Below are positions 42,360-51,257 of a stretch of DNA of 54,164 bases, in pieces; position 1 is the first letter of the stretch; the number at the start of each line of letters is the position of its first letter. Below the pieces are notes generated by a model that saw nothing but the letters and a program-made list of their open reading frames with translations, did no database searches and was not told the origin of the DNA. The translations under genes were made by a program, and so were the position numbers. The stretch lies in contig PMAT01000091.1 of NCBI GenBank assembly GCA_003152695.1, forward strand, positions 1 to 54,164, given 5' to 3'. This DNA is from Acidobacteriaceae bacterium (lineage in GTDB: Bacteria > Acidobacteriota > Terriglobia > Terriglobales > Acidobacteriaceae).

Positions 42360-42739
42360 GCTGCTCAAGAATCGGGGGCGTTGCAGGCGGTACTGCATAA
42401 CGCGTCTGGGCCGCGCTTGATCGCGTTGCAACCTCGCTTGCCGCGGATTCGCCATCGCACATCGCCCGGCGACGCAGAACACACTGGCTTGGCCAATAGC
42501 GCACGTTGAAGCGTGACCTTAGTCGCTGCATTGTGCGTGCACTGCAGCTACGATGAGGATGTTGTACTCACTCGATTGTCGCGCCGTCTGGGTTGTCGGG
42601 CGGGCACAGACCCCCTGTTCCGCCCAACCTGGAACGGCGCGACGTTTTTTTGTCGGTACTCCAAGCTTCCCCGCATCGGGGCAGTGGTGCCGTTTGAAAC
42701 ACGAAGAGAACCCGGTTCTTGCGTCGGTGGTGTGCCAGT
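42360..42739. other. Gene-free stretch
   Basis: 380 bases after the terminator. Short open frames exist on both strands, but none has recognisable homology or a good ribosome-binding site. I see no tRNA, repeat or hairpin of note. Confidence 0.4.
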
Positions 42740-43714
42740 ATGATGTTCACCTCATCGGATGCCTCATCGCTTGTGCGGGAACTCTGGTGGTGGGAGCACG
42801 CGGAATACGTCTTTGGCGCGCTCGTAGCCGCCGCTTGCGCCGGAGAATACATCGCCGATTTCAATAGGCGCCCTTGGGTTAAAGCACACAAGGATCGCAT
42901 TGCGAAAACTTCAACGCTAATCCTCGTCTGTGCGCTGGTTTTTGAGCTTATATGCATAACAAAGGCGAACGGAAAATCTGACGAGGTTATTGGTAAGCTC
43001 AGGGACGAGGCGGGAGCGGCTGACAACCTAGCCAGAGCCGCCGTCCAGAGTTCGGATATTGCCCTCAGACAATCAGGACAGGCAGTCGTTAACGCTGGAG
43101 CGGCAAACTCTACAGCCTCTGTCGCTAAGGGCGAAGCCAAAGCCGCGAAGTCGTCGGCCCTTGAAGCTGACACGAGAGTGCGCGCTGTCCAACGCCAAGC
43201 AGACTCTTTGAACCGAGATATTGCCGCAGAAAAAGACGATCTGCTTCTACTGAAGTCTTCGAGAAACTTTAGCAATATTTCCGACATTGTCGCCGCGCTA
43301 AAGCCGTTCAAGGGAACGCAATACCAATTTACGGCAGTGTTCCCCGATGCAGAATCTTTTCGGCTACTGCACTTAATCGACAACATCTTACAGTCGGCGG
43401 GATGGACGAGGATGCCGTCGCCTGAGAATTGGATCGTGTTTGATGTATTGAGAACCGGAGAAGTAATGGCTCCGCCGACCACAGATTCGGGCCTACGCAT
43501 ATCGGTCAACAATTTTGGATACGGAATGTATCCCATTAAGCGGCTATTCCCACCACAATGCTTGTTAGCCGCAAAGGTGCTCCATCTCCAACTCGCGAAG
43601 AATATATTTCCCCCGGAAGATAAACGAGGGATCGCACGACAGCTAGAGGAGTGGATCGGAGATTCATCAGCAGTCGTCAAAATTGAGGTTGGTAGCAAGC
43701 CCCTGCCGGAATAG
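42740..43714 (+). CDS. Hypothetical membrane protein with coiled coil
   Basis: A 324-residue protein of unknown function. Two transmembrane helices lie near the N-terminus (about 22-38, FGALVAAACAGEYIADF, and 55-75, IAKTSTLILVCALVFELICI). Next comes an Ala/Ser-rich coiled coil (about 80-175, DNLARAAVQSSDIALRQSG). The C-terminal 140 residues look like a compact alpha/beta domain (FTAVFPDAESFRLLHLIDNI). The DNA is somewhat richer in A+T than its neighbours, which may hint at horizontal transfer. ATG 42740 is chosen, with another ATG right behind it at 42743. Confidence 0.65.
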   Translation: MMFTSSDASSLVRELWWWEHAEYVFGALVAAACAGEYIADFNRRPWVKAHKDRIAKTSTLILVCALVFELICITKANGKSDEVIGKLRDEAGAADNLARAAVQSSDIALRQSGQAVVNAGAANSTASVAKGEAKAAKSSALEADTRVRAVQRQADSLNRDIAAEKDDLLLLKSSRNFSNISDIVAALKPFKGTQYQFTAVFPDAESFRLLHLIDNILQSAGWTRMPSPENWIVFDVLRTGEVMAPPTTDSGLRISVNNFGYGMYPIKRLFPPQCLLAAKVLHLQLAKNIFPPEDKRGIARQLEEWIGDSSAVVKIEVGSKPLPE

Positions 43715-43918
43715 GCGAACAGCAAAACAAGCACCAGCGCTAGCACCCCATACCAGCCCTATGGACGGGAAACGGCACCACTACCCGCGTCGGCGCCCAG
43801 CCAACCACCTGCCTCAACCGCTCGTATTTGGCGTGCGAAAAATCCCGCAGCTATGTCTTTCACCGGACAGATGGTCTTGACCCGGCGGCCAACCGGCCGG
43901 TTCTACTTCACAGCGATG

Positions 43919-43934
43919 TGTGATGCTAGTCACC
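43919..43934 (+). promoter_or_regulatory. Crp/Fnr-type binding site (TGTGA-N6-TCACC)
   Basis: TGTGATGCTAGTCACC, nine of ten matches to TGTGA-N6-TCACA, sits 35 bases before the ATG of the cNMP-binding gene. The site at 6215-6230 has the same two half-sites. At this distance from the start codon it could act as a repressor or self-control site. Confidence 0.4.
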
Positions 43935-43968
43935 GCGTCTCCGGTCTCCATTCTGGCATAAGAACACA

Positions 43969-44481
43969 ATGAAGAATGTGGGCAACGGTTCTAACATCCT
44001 CAATGCGTCGCCGGAATTGAAGAGCTCCCTGGAAGCGCTCGGTCAAGCCGAGCAGATTCCAGCCGGAGATACCTTGTTCAATACCAGCGATCAAAACCTC
44101 GGCGTATACCTGGTGCGCAGAGGGAAAATATGTCTTCGGGTCGACGGCTTGCCTCGCTTTGATCGAGTATTTCCGGCGGGATCGCTGCTGGGCTTGCCGG
44201 CAACCTTCACCGGAAGTCCATACAGCCTTACCGCCGCCGCGGTCACCAACGCTGTAGTTCTGCGCGTCGCCCGCAAGGAATTCCTTGGTCTGATGCGGGA
44301 ACAACCCGAACTCTGCCAGCAAGCCACCGACATGCTCAGCCGGGAGGTGTCGTTCATCCAGGCGGCGGTAGGGCAGCGAATGCGGTCGCTGGTGTCGTTC
44401 AAGCCAGAATGCGAACCGACAGCCCGGAAGGTGCAATCCTCCAGGACGGTGCGCAGGGTGCAAGCTTCTCGAGCTCGCTGA
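43969..44481 (+). CDS. Cyclic-nucleotide-binding-domain protein without HTH
   Basis: A 170-residue protein with one cNMP-binding beta-roll: EQIPAGDTLFNTSDQNLGVYLVRRGKICL, FPAGSLLGLPATFTGSPYSL and VVLRVARKEFLGLM resemble Crp/Fnr N-terminal domains. The phosphate-binding RxA motif is not obvious, so it may bind another ligand or none. The usual C-terminal winged helix is missing; the last 40 residues are basic and unstructured (RTVRRVQASRAR). It could be a truncated Crp-family protein or a small sensor for a partner. The preceding Crp-like site is notable. Confidence 0.7.
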   Translation: MKNVGNGSNILNASPELKSSLEALGQAEQIPAGDTLFNTSDQNLGVYLVRRGKICLRVDGLPRFDRVFPAGSLLGLPATFTGSPYSLTAAAVTNAVVLRVARKEFLGLMREQPELCQQATDMLSREVSFIQAAVGQRMRSLVSFKPECEPTARKVQSSRTVRRVQASRAR

Positions 44482-44573
44482 GCCCATCGGTCGCGCGTGC
44501 AGCCGGCTTCGCACTTTGTCTCCAAATTTCGTAGAATAGCCTCGCCTTGCACATCGCAAGCGAGAAGGACCTG

Positions 44574-46595
44574 ATGCGACTTGTCCGTTTTTTTCTCCTG
44601 GTCATAGTGTGCTCAGTTGCCGCTTTTGCACAACCAGCCCCCGTCGGAATTGAAACTGCTGATCTCAACCGCTCGGTGAATCCCTGTAACGACTTCTATC
44701 AGTTTTCCAATGGAGCGTGGCGGGCCGCCAATCCGATTCCTGCCACCATGGATCGCTGGAGTCGCCGCTGGGCTGCGGGCGAAGCCAACAAGGACCAACT
44801 GAAGGTGATCCTGGAAGAAGCGTCCGCCAAGCACGATCTGCCTAAGGGCAGTGTTGACCAGTTGATTGGGGACTACTACGCAGCCTGCATGGACGAATCG
44901 CGGGTAAACCAGGCCGGCGCCACGCCGATCAAGCCGTTACTCGCCGACATCGATGCCATCAAGGACCAGGCAAGCCTGCAGCACATGCTGCTGCGCTTTG
45001 CCGACCTCGGAATCCAGGTCCCGTTCGGAGTAAATGCCGCTAGCGACAATCACAATCCCTCGCAGGTGATTGCCGATGTGCAGGCGGCCGGGCTGGGTCT
45101 TCCTGACCGCGACTACTATGTGAAGACGGAAGAGCGCTTCCAGCAGGCGCGCGCGCAATACCTGGTCCACGTGGCCAACATGTTCCAGCTTGCGGGATAC
45201 AGCGAGGCAGATTCGCGCAAGGCTGCCGATCAGGTGATGCAATTTGAGACCGCGCTGGCCAAAGCTACCCTGGACAACGTCGCCCGTCGCGATCCGCAGG
45301 CCGTCGATCATAAGACGACGTATGCCCAGCTACAACAACTCACGCCACACTTCGATTGGGATGCGTATTACAAGGACGCGAACCTGCCGCGCATCAATCT
45401 GAATGTTCAGGAGCCGAAGTTCATGGAGGAGGTGGACCGGCAACTGAGCACGGCGACGCTTCCCGACTGGAAGATCTACCTGACCTGGCAGCTTCTGCAT
45501 GGCTCAGCGCCTTTCCTCTCGCAGCCCTTCGTGCAAGAGAACTTCAACTTCTACGAGAAGACGCTCGGCGGGGTGGGCGAACTGAAGCCGCGATGGAAAC
45601 AATGCGCGGAATCCGCTGACCAGTTTCTGGGCGAAGCGCTTGGTCGAGACTATGTGGCGCGTTACTTCCCGCCGGAAGCCAAGGCGCGCGCCCAGGAGAT
45701 GGTGAAGAACATACTGGCGGCCATGGGGGACACCATCAACGGGCTGGACTGGATGACTCCCGACACCAAGAAGAAGGCCATGGAGAAGATCGCCACCTTC
45801 AATGTCAAAGTGGGATATCCCGACAAGTGGAAGGACTACAGCCACGTTGTCATTACCCGCACCTCGTACTTTGACGATGTGACGGCGGGAGCGCAGTTTG
45901 CCATCAACGACGACCGCTCGACCATCGGTAAACCGGTGGACCGGGGACGCTGGGGCATGACGCCACCCACTTCCAACGCTTACTACAATCCCTTGTTGAA
46001 CGAAATTGTCTTTCCTGCGGGAATCCTGCAGCCGCCTGCGTTCAACGTCAAGGCAAGCGACGCGGTCAACTACGGCGCCATCGGCGTGGTCATCGGGCAC
46101 GAGATCAGCCACGGCTTTGACGACCAGGGTGCGCAGTTCGATTCCACGGGCCGTCTCAACAATTGGTGGACGGCTGACGATTTGAAGAAATTCCAGGCGA
46201 AAACCGCATGCGTGGTGAAGCAGTTCGATGGCTACTACATCGAGCCCAACATTCATCACAACGGCAAGCTGGTGCTGGGCGAATCCATCGGCGATCTGGC
46301 CGGAGTCAAGATTGCCTACCTGGCGTTCCAGAAGTCACAGCAGGGCAAGCCTGCGGCGCCGCTCCTTGACGGCTTCACGCCCGATCAGCAGTTCTTTATC
46401 GCGTGGGGACAGTTCCGCGGAGACGAGACCAGGCCGGAAACGCAGCGGCTCATGGTGCAGGGCGATCCGCACCCGGTGGCCAAGTTTCGCGTGATCGGCC
46501 CGCTGTCCAACTTTCCGCCATTCGCCAGTGCGTTTTCCTGTAAGCCGGACTCTGCCATGGTGCGTCCGGTGGCTGAGCGCTGTGTGGTCTGGTAG
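44574..46595 (+). CDS. Secreted M13-family zinc endopeptidase
   Basis: A 673-residue neprilysin-like metallopeptidase. A signal peptide (MRLVRFFLLVIVCSVAAFA) is followed by the N-terminal domain DLNRSVNPCNDFYQFSNGAW and the catalytic part: NEIVFPAGILQPP, the zinc motif VVIGHEISHGFDDQG (HExxH), LGESIGDLAGVKIAY with the third ligand glutamate, and the terminal CxxW-type ending (RCVVW). It cleaves peptides in the periplasm or outside. ATG 44574 is preceded by AAGGA. Three secreted-protein genes follow one another here. Confidence 0.94.
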   Translation: MRLVRFFLLVIVCSVAAFAQPAPVGIETADLNRSVNPCNDFYQFSNGAWRAANPIPATMDRWSRRWAAGEANKDQLKVILEEASAKHDLPKGSVDQLIGDYYAACMDESRVNQAGATPIKPLLADIDAIKDQASLQHMLLRFADLGIQVPFGVNAASDNHNPSQVIADVQAAGLGLPDRDYYVKTEERFQQARAQYLVHVANMFQLAGYSEADSRKAADQVMQFETALAKATLDNVARRDPQAVDHKTTYAQLQQLTPHFDWDAYYKDANLPRINLNVQEPKFMEEVDRQLSTATLPDWKIYLTWQLLHGSAPFLSQPFVQENFNFYEKTLGGVGELKPRWKQCAESADQFLGEALGRDYVARYFPPEAKARAQEMVKNILAAMGDTINGLDWMTPDTKKKAMEKIATFNVKVGYPDKWKDYSHVVITRTSYFDDVTAGAQFAINDDRSTIGKPVDRGRWGMTPPTSNAYYNPLLNEIVFPAGILQPPAFNVKASDAVNYGAIGVVIGHEISHGFDDQGAQFDSTGRLNNWWTADDLKKFQAKTACVVKQFDGYYIEPNIHHNGKLVLGESIGDLAGVKIAYLAFQKSQQGKPAAPLLDGFTPDQQFFIAWGQFRGDETRPETQRLMVQGDPHPVAKFRVIGPLSNFPPFASAFSCKPDSAMVRPVAERCVVW

Positions 46596-46787
46596 CTGGT
46601 CATCACCTGCCGCGACCCAAAGTTCACCGCCAGCCAATTGCATTACAATGGAAAGCCGTGCCGGCGCTGCAACGGGAACCCTGCGATGCCATGCCGAAAC
46701 TCACGAAAACCCCTGCGGCGCGTCGAATCAGCATACCGGCCCCGCGAGAGTCAGCAGTTTAGTTGCGTTAAAAGAGGAGCGAACTAC

Positions 46788-47531
46788 ATGCGCGTAGCTC
46801 TGAAGGTGGCGCTCGGAATTCTATGTCTCACCGCCCTGGCTTCCGCCCAGACGGCCGAGGAACTGGTCGCCAAGAATATTCAAGCCCATGGCGGGCTGGA
46901 AAAAATCAAGGCGGTGAATACCGTACGGATGTCCGGCAGGATATACATCGACAACCCTTACGCCAAGATCAACGCCGGAATCGAGGTGGAGAAAAAGCGC
47001 GGCAATTTGCTGCGCGAGAGCGTCACCATCCAGGGCATGACTCAGGTCCAGGCCTACGATGCGGCGACGGGTTGGCAGATCCAACCCTTCCAGGGCCGCA
47101 AGGACCCGGAGTTGATGGGCGACGACGATACCCGCGACCTGATGGAAGAGTCCGACATCGATGGACCGCTGGTCGATTACCAGGCCAAGGGCAACAAAGT
47201 CGAGTACCTCGGCCATGACACGGTCGATGGCGACGACGTTTACCAACTCAAGGTCACCCTGAAAAACGGGGACATCGTTTATTACTACCTCGATCCCGAC
47301 ACCTACTTGGAAATCAAGCGGGAAAAACAGCAGTTCATCCGCGGTTCCGTGCATGAAAGCGAGGAGCTCCTGGGATCCTACAAACAGGTGGCGGGCGTTT
47401 ACTATCCTTACTCCATTGAGGTGGGCGCGAAGAACGATCCCAACGAGCACGTAGTGATCACCGTGGAAAAAATCGAAGTCAACGTTCCCCTCGACGATTC
47501 GCAGTTCAAGATGCCGGCCGCGAAGAAATAA
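46788..47531 (+). CDS. LolA-like outer-membrane lipoprotein-sorting protein
   Basis: A 247-residue secreted protein. A signal peptide (ALKVALGILCLTALASAQ) is followed by AEELVAKNIQAHGGLEKIKAV, as in the LolA/LolB-like fold family, and by many beta strands (AYDAATGWQIQPFQGRKDP, YYYLDPDTYLEIKREKQQ). It lacks a lipobox cysteine. Members bind a hydrophobic ligand or lipoprotein acyl chains in the periplasm. AGAGGAG precedes ATG 46788; the open frame upstream is not supported. It is followed by the BNR protein gene 65 bases later. Confidence 0.78.
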   Translation: MRVALKVALGILCLTALASAQTAEELVAKNIQAHGGLEKIKAVNTVRMSGRIYIDNPYAKINAGIEVEKKRGNLLRESVTIQGMTQVQAYDAATGWQIQPFQGRKDPELMGDDDTRDLMEESDIDGPLVDYQAKGNKVEYLGHDTVDGDDVYQLKVTLKNGDIVYYYLDPDTYLEIKREKQQFIRGSVHESEELLGSYKQVAGVYYPYSIEVGAKNDPNEHVVITVEKIEVNVPLDDSQFKMPAAKK

Positions 47532-47596
47532 CGATACAGGTAGATATCACCTGCCCGATTGGGTTACACGATCTCGAATAAGAGGATTTGAGCGAA

Positions 47597-50500
47597 ATGA
47601 TTGCTTCTTCCTGGGTTAAGACAGCTCTCCGAGTCAGCGGTTTGGCGTGCGCATGTTTGTGGGTGTGCGCGATCACGGCGGCGGCACAAGCGCCGGTCAA
47701 GTTCGATTCTTCCACCATCTCCGGCTTGTCTGCCCGCAATATCGGGTCCGCCAAGATGAGTGGGCGCATCGCCGCGGTGGACGCAATCAACGAACACGGC
47801 CAGCTGACGGTCTTCGCAGCCGCGGCCAGCGGCGGCGTGTGGAAGTCGATCAACGGCGGCACCACTTTCAAGTCGGTGTTCGACAAGCCTGACGTGCAGT
47901 CGATTGGGGCCGTCACCATCGACCCCTCCAATCCGAAGATCGTGTGGGTAGGCACCGGTGAGGCCTGGACGCGCAACAGCGTCTCGGTGGGCGACGGCAT
48001 TTACAAATCCACCGACGGCGGCGAAAACTGGACCAATGTCGGGCTGAAGGATTCCGAGCATATCGCCCGCATCCTGGTGGATCCGAAAGATTCCAACACG
48101 GTTTACGCGTGCGCCACCGGCCATCTCTGGAATGACAATACCGAGCGCGGCGTTTACAAAACCAGCGATGGCGGCAAGACGTGGCGCAAAGTCTTGGCGG
48201 GCGGCAACGCTTCGACGGGCTGCGGCATGTTGTCCATGAGCCCGCTGGAGCCGAACACGATCTTTGCCTCGATGTGGGATTTTCGCCGCCAGGGTTGGAC
48301 CTTCCGCTCCGGCGGCCCGGGCAGCGGCCTCTACAAGTCCAGCGACGGCGGCGAGCACTGGACGGAGCTCACCGACGCCAACAGCAAGGGCCTTCCGGCG
48401 AAGCCTTACGGCCGCATCGCGCTGGCGGTGGCGCCCTCCAAGCCGCAAGTTGTCTATGCCATGATCGAATCGCAAGACAGCGCACTCTTCCGCTCCGACG
48501 ACGGCGGCAAGACGTGGACCAAGATGGATGCCAGCCAGTTCATGGTGTGGCGCCCGTTTTACTTTGCCAACCTCATCGTCGATCCCAAGGATGAGAACAA
48601 GATTTTCAAGCCCGATCTCATGCTGCTGCTCAGCGTGAATGGCGGCCGCAGTTTCAGCGGGGTCTCCAACGCGGCGCACGGCGACTTTCACGCGGTTTGG
48701 ATCGATCCGGTGAATCCCAACATCGTGTACGCCGGTGACGACGGTGGCTTGTGGCGCAGTGAGGACGGCGGCACGCGATGGAAGCACCAGATGAACCTGC
48801 CGGTCTCGCAGTTCTACCACGTCAGCGTGGACAATGCGGACCCGTATCACGTCTATGGCGGGCTGCAGGACAACAGCGCGTGGGTGGGCGATTCGTCGTA
48901 TCCCGGTGGCGTCACCAACTCACGCTGGGAAAACATGTACAACGGTGACGGCTTCTGGATGTTCGAGGACCCCGCCGACCCGGCTTACATCTATGCGGAA
49001 TTGCAGGGCGGCGCCATCGGCCGGGTGAATCGCTATTCTCATGAAACCCGCGTGATCACGCCCTATCCCGAATATGGCGAGAAAAAATTGCGCTTCAACT
49101 GGAACACGCCCATCGCCATGAGCCCCAACGAAAGAGGCACGATCTACATGGGCGCGCAGTTCCTGTTCCGCTCGCGCGATCACGGGCAGTCCTGGGAGCG
49201 CATCTCCCCGGACCTGACCACCAACGATCCCGAGAAGCAGAAGCAGGAAGAGTCGGGCGGCGTCACCGTGGATAACTCGGCCGCCGAAATGCACACCACC
49301 ATCTACTCCATCAGCGAGTCGCCCAAGAATGGGCAGATCATCTGGGTTGGCACCGACGACGGCAACTTGCAGATCACGCGCGATGGCGGCAAGACCTGGA
49401 CGAACGTGGTTGGCAATGTCGGCGTGGCGAAATTCTCATGGGTATCCACGGTCGCGGCCAGCCGCTTCGACGAGGGCACGGCCTACGTCACCTTCGATCG
49501 CCACACCTTCGGCGACATGCAGCCGTACGTTTACAAGACCACCGACTACGGCAAGACCTGGACGTCTTTGCCGGTGCAGGACAACGGAGTGCGCGGCTAC
49601 GCTCACGTCATCACGGAAGACACGGTCAGCCCCAACGTCCTGTTTCTGGGCACCGAATTCGGCCTGTGGATCTCAGCCGACGGCGGCAACAAGTGGGCGC
49701 AGTACAAAGGCAGCGACTTCCCCGCGGTTGCGGTGCGCGACATTGTGGTGCAGCCGCGCGAGTCCGATCTGGTGCTGGCGACCCACGGCCGCGGCATCTG
49801 GATCATCGACGACATTTCGCCCTTACGTGCTCTGACTCCCGACCTGATGCCGAAAACTGCGGCCTTCATCACCAGCAGGCCGGCGGTGCAATACATCAAC
49901 GCCAATGCTTCGTGGGCGGAGGGCGATGAGACTTTCATTGGTCCCAGCCGTCCGACGAGTGCGCTCATTACTTACTACCAGCGCAGCCGCCACATTTACG
50001 GCGACATGAAAATCGAAGTTTTCGACCAGCAGGGCAAGCTGCTCGACACCATCAGCGGCAGCAAGCATCGCGGGCTGAACCGCGCCACCTGGTCGATGCG
50101 GCTGAAAGCTCCCACCGTGCCGCCGGCGGCGAGCGCGGCATTTGGCGCCATCGAAGGCCCGCTTGTTTTGCCCGGTGCCTACACCGTGAAAATGACCAAG
50201 GGCGATGAGGTGTACACCACCGAGCTCAAGGTGGTGGAAGACCCGCGCACCAAGTACACGATGGCGGAGCGCCAGGCCCAATTTGATCTGACGATGAAGC
50301 TCTACAACATGCTGGACCACATGAGCTGGGCGGTCGATTCGATCATCGCAATTCGCGATGCCGCCACACAGCGGGCCGGCAAGCTGCCGGCAGATGACCC
50401 ATTGCGCCAGCGTCTCACCGAGCTCGCCACTTCGGCGGACAAGATCCGTTCCGAGATTGTGGCCACCAAAGAAGGCGGCGCCATTACCGGCGAGGAGCGG

Positions 50501-50746
50501 CTGCGCGAATTCCTGACGGAGGTTTATGGCGACGTGAATGGCTACTATGGGCCTCCAACCGCTCCGCAGGTTGAGCGCACGGAAGTGTTGGGCCGCGAAC
50601 TGGAGGACGTCATCAAGAAGGTCCAGGACCAGCTCGTGGGCCAACTGCCCTCCATCAACGCCGCGCTGGAACAGAAGCAACTGAGGCCCATTCAAGCCCT
50701 CAGCGAAGCGGACTGGCAGAAGCAGCATCAGGAAGCATCGCAATAA
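47597..50746 (+). CDS. Secreted BNR/sortilin-like beta-propeller protein
   Basis: A 1049-residue secreted protein. A signal peptide (about 1-28, ending AAAQ) is followed by repeated BNR/Asp-box units: GGVWKSINGGTTFK, GIYKSTDGGENWTN, GVYKTSDGGKTWRK, GLYKSSDGGEHWTE, LFRSDDGGKTWTK, GLWRSEDGGTRWKH and more to about residue 740. They form one or two sortilin-like beta-propellers. A C-terminal region of about 300 residues (YTVKMTKGDEVYTTELKVVEDP, then helices) is also common to this family in Acidobacteria and Bacteroidetes. Sialidase catalytic residues are not apparent, so glycan or protein binding is likelier than hydrolysis. ATG 47597 is preferred over TTG 47588. Confidence 0.85.
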   Translation: MIASSWVKTALRVSGLACACLWVCAITAAAQAPVKFDSSTISGLSARNIGSAKMSGRIAAVDAINEHGQLTVFAAAASGGVWKSINGGTTFKSVFDKPDVQSIGAVTIDPSNPKIVWVGTGEAWTRNSVSVGDGIYKSTDGGENWTNVGLKDSEHIARILVDPKDSNTVYACATGHLWNDNTERGVYKTSDGGKTWRKVLAGGNASTGCGMLSMSPLEPNTIFASMWDFRRQGWTFRSGGPGSGLYKSSDGGEHWTELTDANSKGLPAKPYGRIALAVAPSKPQVVYAMIESQDSALFRSDDGGKTWTKMDASQFMVWRPFYFANLIVDPKDENKIFKPDLMLLLSVNGGRSFSGVSNAAHGDFHAVWIDPVNPNIVYAGDDGGLWRSEDGGTRWKHQMNLPVSQFYHVSVDNADPYHVYGGLQDNSAWVGDSSYPGGVTNSRWENMYNGDGFWMFEDPADPAYIYAELQGGAIGRVNRYSHETRVITPYPEYGEKKLRFNWNTPIAMSPNERGTIYMGAQFLFRSRDHGQSWERISPDLTTNDPEKQKQEESGGVTVDNSAAEMHTTIYSISESPKNGQIIWVGTDDGNLQITRDGGKTWTNVVGNVGVAKFSWVSTVAASRFDEGTAYVTFDRHTFGDMQPYVYKTTDYGKTWTSLPVQDNGVRGYAHVITEDTVSPNVLFLGTEFGLWISADGGNKWAQYKGSDFPAVAVRDIVVQPRESDLVLATHGRGIWIIDDISPLRALTPDLMPKTAAFITSRPAVQYINANASWAEGDETFIGPSRPTSALITYYQRSRHIYGDMKIEVFDQQGKLLDTISGSKHRGLNRATWSMRLKAPTVPPAASAAFGAIEGPLVLPGAYTVKMTKGDEVYTTELKVVEDPRTKYTMAERQAQFDLTMKLYNMLDHMSWAVDSIIAIRDAATQRAGKLPADDPLRQRLTELATSADKIRSEIVATKEGGAITGEERLREFLTEVYGDVNGYYGPPTAPQVERTEVLGRELEDVIKKVQDQLVGQLPSINAALEQKQLRPIQALSEADWQKQHQEASQ

Positions 50747-50823
50747 TATGCATCACTGACTCACGATGATTAACACGTATGGCGATTGTTCCAACGCGAA
50801 AAGAAGTTGTCCGGGAAAAATTC

Positions 50824-50845
50824 GGGGAGCCCCCACAGGCTCCCC
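50824..50845 (+). terminator. Strong hairpin after the BNR gene
   Basis: A perfect 8-bp stem GGGGAGCC/GGCTCCCC with a six-base loop, 78 bases after the BNR gene stop. The T-run is weak (GGTCTTC), so it is a plausible but incomplete intrinsic terminator. The stretch 50747-51257 contains no gene; it also holds the repeat at 50990-51007 and the lexA promoter. Confidence 0.5.
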
Positions 50846-50989
50846 GGTCTTCAGTTGGAGAAAGGGAGATGAACTTCAGACTAAAGTTCACTCCGGAAAT
50901 CAGTAAACCACGCTCTATCTACGAAGAGAAATAGTATTTCGCGCTGCCGTGACCGGGCACCTTGTTTATCGTGCGGGGCGATCCTGGGT

Positions 50990-51007
50990 GCCAGCCTGAA
51001 GGCTGGC
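50990..51007. repeat. Short palindrome GCCAGCC-TGAA-GGCTGGC
   Basis: A perfect 7-bp inverted repeat with a four-base TGAA loop, in the 510-base intergenic stretch before lexA. It resembles REP-like palindromes dispersed in bacterial genomes. I see no second copy in the window. Confidence 0.5.
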
Positions 51008-51200
51008 TCTACCCGCCCTCTCTGCCGACAATCTCCCCTGCCGTTTTAGCGGTATGTTAGAGCCGCCTCCCGCAACCCCGGCTCTTCCTCAACTTCTCCT
51101 GCGAAGCAAGACCATTCGCCTTCTCTCTATGGACTTCCAGCATGGCGCTTCCGAACGAGGTCCGCGGAAGGAACCAACTGAATAACGCTGCGGCCAAACT

Positions 51201-51233
51201 TTCGTTGACATTCGCCTTTTATTCGCTAACAAT
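51201..51233 (+). promoter_or_regulatory. lexA: lexA promoter with TTCG direct repeats
   Basis: TTGACA (51205-51210) and AACAAT (51228-51233) are 17 bases apart. Three TTCG tetramers start at 51201, 51211 and 51222, i.e. 10 and 11 bases apart on one face of the helix and across the promoter. Direct repeats like these recall GTTC-N7-GTTC LexA sites of alphaproteobacteria. Transcription from here would start close to the ribosome-binding site, so a second promoter upstream is possible. Confidence 0.35.
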
Positions 51234-51257
51234 AGGAGCGGAGGTGCGCGCCCAGCC

